Both the position numbers and the translations under genes were made by a program. From assembly GCA_012845835.1 (NCBI GenBank), contig JABAKD010000005.1, positions 4,059,655-4,123,654 of the forward strand: DNA of 64,000 nt. Reading direction: 5' to 3'. How positions within the stretch are numbered: the stretch's first letter is position 1; each line of letters starts with the position of its first letter. This DNA comes from Undaria pinnatifida. Lineage: Eukaryota; Sar; Phaeophyceae; Laminariales; Alariaceae. The notes under the pieces are model-generated. The model was not told the DNA's origin and did not search any database. It worked only from the letters and a program-made list of their open reading frames with translations. Shown here piece after piece: positions 20,830 to 64,000 of the stretch.

Positions 20830-21425
20830 CCAGGGAAAAATAACAAACAAACCAAAGGTGGTACACGCATATATCACAGCTGACGCAATTCATGCCTCCG
20901 CCAGAAACATATAAAAGTGAAATCGCGAGTCAGCCTACGATGTGCCAGGCCCATACTAGCGCGCGTGTCTCACTGCCCGCGCCTGGAAAAACCGACTATA
21001 CTGCTTGCCACCCAAGGAGGACTACCACGAATGTAATGCACGTAGTACCTATCAATACGCATACGCACGACAGGCGCAAGTCAATAAGAAAAAAACAAAG
21101 AAGATAAAACAAAATTAAGGAGAGAAAATACAAGAAAGCGAAAAATGAAAAACGAATGAAAAGAAAAGACAAGAAAATAAAAGCAAGGAAAGACAAGACA
21201 AGAACAGGAAGCAAGGAAAAGAGAAAGAACGTCATACAAGAAGACCCTAGGAACTGACTAAAGACGGCATTGGGCTCTTAGAGGGTATCAAGTGCACCAT
21301 CAATGGCACTGCGGCGAGAACGCAACAAGGCGAAAAAGTCAGGGCGGTCTTAGCCATCTTGTGACAGCCATTGTTAGGCCCACAATATTCAAGAGGATGA
21401 TGGCCAGACCCAGACTTTAGTCTCT
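20830..21425. other. Stretch without a recognisable gene
   Basis: A purine-rich AAGAA/GAAAG stretch at 21090-21240. Nothing coding was seen. Confidence 0.35.
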
Positions 21426-21429
21426 TGGG

Positions 21430-24145
21430 CAGGACGACCCCCCCCCCCCCATCCCCCGTCCCCCCTTCCCCCTTGCCCCCTCTCCCTCCTCCCCCCCCCC
21501 TCCCCCCCTTCCCTCACCCCCCTCCCCCTCTCCCCCCCCTCCCCTCTCCCCCCCTCCCCCCTCCCCCCCTCCCCCCCTCCCCCCCTCCCCACTCCCCCTC
21601 TCCCCGCCACCCCCCTCCCCCCCTCCCCCGTCCCCCCCCTTCCCCCTTCCCACTCCCCCCTCCCTCCCTCCCTCCTTGCACCCCCCGCCCTGCCCCTCCC
21701 GCCCTCCCCCCTCCTCCCCTCCCCCCTCCCCCCTCCTCCCCTCCCCCCTCCCTCCCTCCCGCCTCCCCCCTCCCCCATCCCCCCTTCCACCCTCCCCCCT
21801 TCCTCCCTCCCTTCCTCCCCCCCTCCCCCCTTCCCCCCCTCCCCCCCTCTCCCTCCTCCCCCCCCCCTCCCCCCCTCCCCTCATCCCCCTCTCCCTCTCC
21901 CCCCCTCCCCCCTCCCCTCCTCCCCCGCCCCCCCCTCCCCCATCCCCACTCCCCCCTCCCTCCCTCCACACTTCCACCCCCCCCCTCCCCCCTCCCCCCC
22001 TCCCCACTCCCCCCCCTCCCCCCTCTCCCCTTCCCCCCTCCCCGCTCCCTCCCTCCCCCCTTGCCTCCTCCCCCCTTCCCCTCTTCACCCCCTCCCCCTT
22101 CCCCCCCTCCCCCTTCCCCCCCTCCCCCTTTCCCCCCTCCCCCTTCCCCCCCTCCCCCCTCCCCCCCTTCCCCCTCCCCCGCTTCCCCTCTCCCCCTGCC
22201 CCCCTCCCGCCCTCCCCCCCTCCCCCCTTCCCCCGGCCGCTTAGAGATGCCAACGGTAAATGGCGCTGCCGCAGCCTGTGCGCGTCGATTTCCCTCCCTC
22301 CCTCCCCCCTCCCCTTTTCCCCCCTTCCCCCCTCCGCCGTCCACCCCTCCCCCGTCCCCCCCCTCCCCCCTCCCCCCCTCCCCCCTCCTCCCCTCCCCTC
22401 TCCTCCCCCCTTCCCCCGTCCTCCTCTCCCCCCGCCCCCCTCCCCCCCTTCCCCCTCCCCCCCTCCCCCCCGCCCCTTCCCCCCTCTAACCTTCCCCCTC
22501 CCCCCTCCCCCCCTCCCCCTTCCCCCCTTTCCCCTCCCCCCTCCCCCCTTTCCCCCTCCCCCCCCCCCTCCCCCCCCCCCTCCCCTCCTCCCCCCCCCCC
22601 CCTCCCCCCTCCTCCCCCGTTCCCGTCCCCCCTCCCCCCCTCCCCCCCTCCCCTCTCCCCCCTTCCCCCCTCCCCCCTTCCCCCCTCCCCCCTTCCCCCC
22701 TCTCCCCCTTCCCCCCTCCCCCCTCCCCCCCTCCCCCCCTCCCCCCTCCCCCCCTTCCCCCCTCCCCCCTCCCCCCCTCCCCCCTCCCGCCCTCCCCCCT
22801 TCCGCCCTCCTCCCTCTTCCCCTCCCCCCTCCCCCCTCCCCCCGTCCCTCCCTACCCCCTCCCCCCTTTCCCCCTCCCCCCCTCCCTTCCCCCCCCCCCC
22901 CCCCTCCTCCCCCCTCCCCCCTCCCCCCGGCCGCTCAGAGATGCCAACGGTAAATGTCGCTGCCGCAGCCTTTGCGCGTCTCTTTCCCTGCCTCCCTCCC
23001 CCCTCCCCCTAACCCCCCCCCCCCCCCCCCCTCCCCCCCTCCCCCCTCCTCCTCCCTCCCCCCTCCCCCCTCCTCCTCCCTCCCCCCTCCTCCCCCCTTC
23101 CGCCCTCCCCCCTCCCCCCGTCCCCCCTCCCCCCCTCCCCCCTCCCGCCCTCCCTCCTCCCGCCCTTCCCCCTCCCCCCTCCCACCCTCCTCCCTCTCCC
23201 CCTCCCCCCTCCCCCTTCCCCCCCCTCCCCCCCTCCCCCCCTCCCCCCCTCCCCCCTCCCCCCGTCCCCCTCTCTCCCCTCCCCCCCTCCCCCCTCCCCC
23301 CCTCCCCCCTCCCCCCTCCCCCCCCTCCCCTCTCCCCCCCCTCCCCCCTCCCCCCTTCCCCCTCCCCCCTTCCCCCCTTCCCCCCTCTCCCCCTCCCCCC
23401 CCTCCCCTCCCCTCCTCCCCCTTCCCCCCCTCCCTCCTCCCTTTCTCCCCCCTCCCCCCTTCCCCCCTCCCGCCCTCCTCCCTCCCCCCCCCCCCCCCCC
23501 CTCCCCCCTCCCCCCCTCCCCCCTCCCCCCCTCCTCCCTCCCCCCCTCCCCCCTCCCCCCGTTCCTCCCTCCCTCCTCCCCCCCTTCCCCCTCCCCCCCT
23601 TCCCCCTCCCCCCCTTCCCCCTCCCCCCCTTCCCCCTCCCCCCCTCCCTTCCCCCCCCCTCCCCCTCCCCCCCTCCCCCCTCCCCCCGGCCGCTTAGAGA
23701 TGCCAAAGGTGAATGTCGCTGCCGCAGCCTTTGCGCGTCTCTTCCCTGCCTCCCTCTCCCCTCCCCTCTTACCCCCTCCCCCCCCCCCCCTCCCCCCCTC
23801 CTCCCCCCCTCCCCCCTCCTCCCCCCTCCCCCCTCCGCCCCCCTCCCCCCTCCCCCCTCCCCCCCCCCCCCCCCCGTCCCCCCTCCCCCCCTCCCCCCTC
23901 CCCCCCTTCCCCCTCCCCCCCTCCCCCCCTCCCCCCCTCCCCCCCTCCCCCCCTCCCCCCCTCCCCCCCTCCCCCCCTCCCCCCCTCCCCCCCTCCCCCC
24001 CTCTCCCCCCTTCCCCCCTTCCCCCCTCCCCCCTCCCCCCCTCCCCCCCTCCCCCCCTCCCCCCCTCCCCTCTCCCTCCCGCCCCTCCCCCCCTCCCCCC
24101 TTCCCCCCTCCCCCCTCCCCCCTTTCCCCCTTTCCCCCTCCCCCC
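21430..24145. repeat. 2.7 kb C-rich (minus: G-rich) low-complexity array
   Basis: Almost only C and T on the plus strand, in C4-7T words, interrupted by three 60-65 bp unique blocks at 22234-22293, 22928-22990 and 23688-23750. The unique blocks and the sequence at 24145-24205 are copies of the same LINE 3' end. Very long open frames on both strands here are composition artefacts. The minus strand could form G-quadruplexes along its whole length. Confidence 0.85.
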
Positions 24146-24160
24146 GGCCGCTTAGAGATG

Positions 24161-25404
24161 TCAACGGAGGATGGCGCTGCCGCAGCCTTTGCGCGTCGCT
24201 TTGCAGCTTTGTGTCTTTGTCTCATGCCAATTCCGCATGAACAACTCCGGTCCCTCCTTTACTCGTCGAAACCATCTGCCGGCCTTCTGAGCAGCCTTTC
24301 GCCACCCTTCGAATTTCATTCCGAAGGCCGACATATCCTCCTTCAGATGAGCCATCCAGTCTTTCTCTTGCCCCTTTGAGTAGCTCTTACCCCCAACAAG
24401 CTCCCCAAACAAACATCAGCCTCTGTGGCAGACGCTCCTCCCTCATACGTGCTACGAATCTCGCAAACAGTATCCTCCGTTTGCGCACTACCGCCTCTAT
24501 GCTCTCGGAAGCTGTCTTGGCAAGCGCGTCGGTGTAAGATAGGGTGTGGTCATCGCGCTTCCGTTTCCGCCATCCGAGGCATCGGAGGAGCATGAAGTGG
24601 TGAACCCGCCGTAGCCTGTCATAGTCAGGCTTGTTCGGGCTCCACGTCATGCAACCGTAAAGAAGTGTCTCGACCACCTCAGCTTTCAGCAACCACACCT
24701 TCGACCGTAAGCGCACACCCGGGCGATCATAGATTTCCATCTGGTACCGCTGGAAGCACGCCCAGGCCCTCTGAAGACGCCGCCTTATTTTAATGCTAAG
24801 GTTTCTGTCTACGGTGGTAGCCCCGCCCAAGTACACAAACTCGATTGTTTGTTTTGTATACCTGGCCCGCTGCGTTGATTGTGAAGGACACCTTCCCCGC
24901 GCTTTTGATTTCCAAGCACATTATCTCTGTTTTCGCCTCGGATACTGTAAACCCGAACGCCGAGCACGCGGTCACGATCACCGTCATCATCCTCTCCAGC
25001 CCTTCTGATGATCGCGATACGATGCCCGCATCGTCCGCGAACAGCATACCCCACAATCTCTGCACACCCTCCTCCTCCTTCCCCCTCCGCCTGTCGACTT
25101 CGCCTGTGCGTGAAGTGCCCTTCTTCTCGACTTTCCCCTTCTTTTGCTGGAGCTGCACCATGTTGTCCGTGATGGCTGCATCAGCGAGGAAACGTTTCTC
25201 GGCCACACGCAGTACCGCCGTGAAAGACGTGTTGAACAGTAGTGGAGCGAGCACGCATCCTTGCCTGAGACCTTGCCCCACGACGAACTTATCCGAGCAC
25301 TCTTCCATCATCCAACCGCACGCATGCTTGCATGCCGTCGTGGAATTGGCGTACGTACCCTTAGTCACAGTTTTCTGGCAAATTCTACGGCCGAGGCGCA
25401 CGTG
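24161..25404 (-). pseudogene. Non-LTR (LINE) reverse transcriptase, 5'-truncated and frameshifted
   Basis: The minus-strand product contains VVGQGLRQGCVLAPLLFN (RT motif 4), LFADDAGIV (the F-A-D-D catalytic motif 5), YLGG (motif 7 region) and a thumb/C-terminal part with LLYGCMTW, then HHFMLLRCLGWRKRKRDD and [17 protein letters not shown] before the TGA. The frame breaks near 24850 (one-base shift) and near 24408-24415, where TTTGTTTG looks like a 4 bp duplication. The 5' part is cut off at 25405 by a MITE-1. No endonuclease domain remains. The 3' end runs into the G-rich array. Confidence 0.8.
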
Positions 25405-25677
25405 GACGCGTACTACGATAGAGATGCACATCATTTTTTTTCTCGAGGTTCCTCAATCTCGGAAGTTAAGACATGTCCCTCCCAAAAACCACTGATGATT
25501 TGGAGAAAAACAGAACTGCTACGAGGTACCGGATGAGCAGTCCCATGGCCTAGATATACAACGAACGAGAATCGTGCGCTAAAAATGGCCTGTTGTTCCC
25601 GACGATTTGCGATGGAAGAGCGCTCCGTCAGCCGGAAACCATTTTTTCAGGCGAAAAATGCCACCTCTATCGTAGAA
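25405..25677 (+). mobile_element. MITE-1 copy abutting the LINE
   Basis: GACGCGTACTACGATAGAG at the left, family blocks GGAAGTTAAGACATGTCC and CCCATGGCCTAGATATACAA inside, CCACCTCTATCGTAG at the right. It forms the present 5' border of the LINE relic. Confidence 0.75.
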
Positions 25678-26018
25678 TTGTGTTGGTCACTGGCTATTTT
25701 TTTCCCTCCCCGAGAGGACGATGGTTTGAGGAGCTCTGGATACTGCACACACCAATCACCCGAAACATGTTTTTTTGAGCAAAACTGAAAGCAAAAAAGT
25801 GCCCTCCGAGATGAAAAACCCGTGGGCGGCCCATGTTTAAAAAGTCGTTTATATTTTTTACGTTGTAAGACACAAGAACGACGTTCGTTTTAACGATTTT
25901 GCTGTCTTGACCCGTTTTAGGTAGCCCCCAAAACCCTCTGTTGCTATACTTCGAAGTACTAACTCCATGCTATTTGGGGCCCCCAAACGGGGTTTTAGTC
26001 CTGTGAACGCGCGTAAAA

Positions 26019-26105
26019 ATAACCCTTTTAGCGCCGTACTCCCAACATGGCGACGGAGCACTTGGACTTAGTATTGAATATTTTTGGGAACTGGAAACGG
26101 GTTAA
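26019..26105 (+). mobile_element. MITE-3 copy
   Basis: ATAACCCTTTTAGCGCCG at the left, GGAAACGGGTTAA at the right. Confidence 0.6.
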
Positions 26106-26257
26106 GGAAACCTCCTACTTGAGAAAGTATTCGCCCATAAAGTGCCTGCTGCTGCTGCCGCCGCTCCGCTGCCGCTGCCGCAGCGCAGTACAATCGGCAC
26201 AGCCATATATATACCTTCTCCACGGCCCTGGTGACGACACCTGGTACGGTAAGGTGC

Positions 26258-26452
26258 CTGTCGTTCTACGGCAGCCCCCTCCAACTTTTCTTTAACGAAA
26301 CCGCCGGTTTCAAAACCAGCGCTCTCCCGGTCGTATCTCCTGAAATACGGTGGGTGTTCCTCGACACCCTCCCCGACGTCATCGACCGATAGGCCTTTGC
26401 ACACAAGGGAAAACATGTGGATATTTTGTTTTATATTGTTTAATGTTGTTGC

Positions 26453-26532
<80 letters not shown>

Positions 26533-26544
26533 TTGTTGTTGTTT

Positions 26545-26596
<52 letters not shown>

Positions 26597-26643
26597 AGTT
26601 GTTGTTGTTGTTGTTGTTGCTGTTGTTGTTGTTGTTGCTGTCG

Positions 26644-26738
<95 letters not shown>

Positions 26739-26875
26739 GATGTTGATGTTCTCACATTAACTCGCATAATCAAGTCCGTGATTTACCCTTCCTTGTGTCG
26801 AGCAGCCATGAAACGTTCGTTAAGTGGAAAATCGCAGTTCTGGGGCGGGGGTATTATATTAGAATCAGTCTAATT
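26258..26875 (-). mobile_element. MITE-2 with a 300 bp (GTT)n insertion
   Basis: The right half of MITE-2 (reverse; GCAGCCCCCTCC ... CACACAAGGG) occupies 26258-26410, then (GTT)n at 26446-26745, CTCACATTAACTCGCATAAT, and from about 26787 the other MITE-2 half (TTCCTTGTGTCGAGCAGCC, CATGAAACGTTCGTTAA, ATTAGAATCAGTC). The microsatellite flank unit therefore sits inside a MITE-2. Confidence 0.7.
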
Positions 26876-26879
26876 TTAT

Positions 26880-27080
26880 AAGATTATTCAAACGACCGTC
26901 AGTCAGCTGTGACCTCGACGAACGCATGTATGGTCAATAATCATCTTTGCAAGCTGTGCGTACCACATCGATCGCTAGTTTTTGGTTAAGTTTCATAAAG
27001 TCAAAACCTAATATAAGATGGTCTTGCATTAAGTTACCTATCACGTGCATAGCCAATTAACACACCCCAACAATTATCCG
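26880..27080 (+). repeat. Dispersed family E, long copy
   Basis: Shared in order with 36955-37160: GTCAGCTGTGA, ATCATCTTTGCAA, ATCGATCGC, AAGTTTCAT, AACCTATAT, ACCTATC.TGCAT. Ends are not defined. Confidence 0.55.
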
Positions 27081-27286
27081 AACACTTTGATGTACGACTA
27101 TAACCTCTCATTGGTTGACGCTTTGCAAGGCAGCAGCAAGTTATTTTGTTTCTGGGTCTTCTCACTTTACTGGAGCTCTCCTATGCCATTAGCACAGCAC
27201 CTCGCCCAACATAAATAGTTTTTTTGAGTAAACTGAACGTTCAGCCCGACTTGACCAAATCATCCCCACGTACTAGCTAGATGACG

Positions 27287-27739
27287 GGATGCTACGATAG
27301 AGGCGCATCACCATAATTTTTTCTGAGGTCCCCCTCACTTTCGGATATTAACGCCTTTACAACTGGAACCTTTTTTGGGAAAAACTTACATAGAGATAGT
27401 ATACGGAGGGAATTCGGGGCTCTAAAGGGTTAAGACATGTCATTCTTAATCCAAAACCTGATTTGGACAAAAAAATACAAACAGCTGACCGGATGAAAGC
27501 TCCCATGGCCTACGGTAGGTATACAACGAAAAATTAAGTTAAAAAAATGAAAACACAAGAGTATCGTACGACGAAAATTATGTTGAAAAAAAGTAACAAT
27601 ACCCGTAAACCTTTTGAATTCGTTTTTTTTTGTCATCTAAGGAGCCCCCCCCCCCCCCCCCCGCCCGCCCTTAAAAAAAAACAATTTTCAGGCAAAAAGT
27701 GCTGCTACCTCCAATAATCGTGCAATAGTAGCACGCGTC
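27287..27739 (+). mobile_element. MITE-1 copy carrying a nested MITE-3
   Basis: Left GGATGCTACGATAGAGGCGC, right ATAGTAGCACGCGTCC. The body is interrupted by MITE-3 at 27348-27433. Confidence 0.75.
27348..27433 (+). mobile_element. MITE-3 nested in MITE-1 with TTAA at both borders
   Basis: TTAACGCCTTTACAACTGGA at the left and GGGGCTCTAAAGGGTTAA at the right. The uninterrupted MITE-1 at 33313 reads GGGAGGTTAAGACACGTC at this point, so the target was a single TTAA. Confidence 0.8.
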
Positions 27740-27901
27740 CCATGGCCTAGAGATTCATTCAGAATATATATATATATATGCTGTATACATATGTATATAT
27801 ATCTGTTTCGCAAAAACATAAAGAACATTCCGACGATCGTTCCGAAGATCTTCAGTTAAGAAGGGTTAAGGAGTCCCCCGTCATCCAGGAAAAACAAAAT
27901 G

Positions 27902-28222
27902 GACGCGTGCTACGATAGAGGTAGGTAGCAGTTTTCGTCTGAATAAAATGGTTTTCTGAATGACGGGGGGGGCGTTCTTAATCCCAAAATCGTCGGAAAT
28001 AGTCCTTTTTTTTGGGGGGGGGGGGGAGGGCATGATTTTTTTCTCGTTGTGTACATCACGTACCTAGGCCATGGGGTTTTGTATCCGGTGTGTACTTGTA
28101 GCGGTTTCGTTTTTTGTTTTTTGTGCAAATCAGTTTTTTTGGGAGGGGCATATCTTGAGCTCCCAAAATAAGGGGTAGTGTTAGAAAATAATAAGTGGTG
28201 CACCTCTATCGTAGCACGCGTC
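27902..28222 (+). mobile_element. MITE-1 copy, complete
   Basis: GACGCGTGCTACGATAGAGG and its inverse CCTCTATCGTAGCACGCGTC form perfect 20 bp terminal inverted repeats, 321 bp apart. Confidence 0.85.
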
Positions 28223-28394
28223 ATATAATACAAATGCATATACATATATAGCCAAAACGTGCTGCTTCCATCGTAGCGCGCGTCTGACACCCCTCACTCG
28301 GTCAAAGCTTGGAAACAAGGGCGCGTGAGCGGGTAAGTCTCAAGTCTTTAAAAACGACGAAATTACCAGAAACGTTTTGTTTTGAACGGCTCAT

Positions 28395-28590
28395 TACCCA
28401 ATCACCCGCGGGTCGGCGCAGGAGGTTTTCAAAATATCGCGGATCGAGTCCGGTTGCGTTCGAAATCCTTTCACGGGTTGGGTCGGGCCGGGTCAAGAGA
28501 TTTTTAAATCTCACGGATCGGGCCGGGTCACCCTGACCCGACCCGACCCGCGAGGAATTACCTGACCCGCGAAAATCCCTGGAACCGACG
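28395..28590 (+). repeat. GGGTC-type element, unexpanded copy
   Basis: GGAGGTTTTCAAAATATCGC, GGGTCGGGCCGGGTCAAGAG and TCACCCTGACCCGACCCG are the blocks that flank the long (GGGTC)n arrays at 30540 and 36420. This copy has only short runs. Confidence 0.65.
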
Positions 28591-28880
28591 CTGTCATAGC
28601 CAGGCGATTTTCAGGGCTGCAAAAAACAATAAAACCCGCTCATACAACATAGCGGTGGCCTCCTGAGAATGCCGGTATGTGCCGAATAGAACATACCGGC
28701 GCTACAGCGGCAACCGGTAGCCACTCCACGTACTCCCACTGCTAGTTGTTCCCATGTCCGCTCAGTAGTCTCAGAGGGATCGATAGCGGGCCAACCGGCA
28801 CTACGCAACGGGCACCACAGCCGGCACTAGAGAGGGACGACCAAAACCGCAGACAACAACCGACAGCAACGTCGTCATCC

Positions 28881-63602
<34,722 letters not shown>

Positions 63603-63824
63603 CTGCGGTGAGCGGCAAAACAGAAAAGGCAAAAAAGGCAAAAAAGAAAAGACGAACCAGGTATTATGCCTTTTTTTTTTCAATTGATGATGCCAGCTCT
63701 CTCTGTGGGCACTCCTTCCTTCATATTTTGCTTGTATTTTTCAAGCGCTTTTCGCCTCCTGATGCATGGGTACGGGGGGGGGGGGGCTTTGTCTTGTTGG
63801 GACCCCATTAATAGGAATCAAAAA

Positions 63825-64000
63825 TATATTTTTTCTGAATGGCGTGTCACCTTAACCCAAAACCGTCGGAATCGGCCATTTTTTGTTTTTTTTGCATGAT
63901 TCTCGTTCTAATACACCTAGACCATGGGATTTTTCGTCCAGTCATCGGTTTTATTTTTCTCCAAATCAGTTTTTTGGGAGAGGTCTTAGCCCCTTTAGAG
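63825..64000 (+). mobile_element. MITE-1 fragment running off the window
   Basis: TTCTGAATGGCGTGTCACC, CCTTAACCCAAAACCGTCGG, CCTAGACCATGGGATTTTTC, GGGAGAGGTCTTAGC. No left TIR seen. Confidence 0.6.

Noticed and set aside
21425-24240. Very long open frames (up to 457 codons) of Pro/Ser/Leu or Gly/Arg/Glu on both strands
   Set aside because: They follow directly from the C-rich composition; stops cannot occur in such sequence. No start context, splice sites or domain.

Overview
The window reads as nuclear DNA of a repeat-rich, intron-rich eukaryote. Evidence: GT-AG introns with short phase-matched exons, a tRNA-derived SINE, several MITE families, a LINE reverse transcriptase, small LTR elements, and a gag/tyrosine-recombinase element whose YR (HSLR box, then GRW) looks like those known from stramenopile genomes. 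A brown alga or related stramenopile is my best guess. That is an inference from general character, not a species call.

Layout. 1-2028: 3' end of a plus-strand BTB/BACK (SPOP-like) gene, with two intact exons (430-547, 1909-2028) among decayed copies of themselves. 2.0-14.2 kb: microsatellites, MITEs, a 1.6 kb LTR element (7886-9481) and a dead gag/tyrosine-recombinase element (about 11.25-13.7 kb). 15.0-20.0 kb: a 372 bp TRIM, a 930 bp tandem duplication carrying an identical 168 bp exon-like block on the minus strand, and a 255-258 bp tandem repeat that stays in frame. 20.4-25.7 kb: GTT microsatellite, 2.7 kb of C-rich (G-rich on the minus strand) low-complexity DNA holding four copies of a LINE 3' end, then the broken LINE itself. 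28.88-63.6 kb: one long minus-strand gene for a coiled-coil protein. At least 17 small exons were found; the 13 from 56032 down to the stop codon at 28881 join with matching splice phase at every junction. Its introns are packed with transposable elements.

At least eight dispersed repeat families recur. MITE-1: TIR GTGCTACGATAGAGGT, about 300 bp. MITE-2: TIR TTCTACGATAGCCCCC, about 270 bp. MITE-3: about 90 bp, bounded by TTAA. A tRNA-derived SINE, about 290 bp. G-tract element D, about 510-530 bp, bounded by poly-G and often facing an exon. A (GGGTC)n-bearing element. A (GTT)n-bearing element. Family E: CAGCTGTGAG...TTTGCAAGCTG.

The most unusual theme is that exons of both host genes are surrounded by decayed partial copies of themselves, often separated by G-runs and element D.
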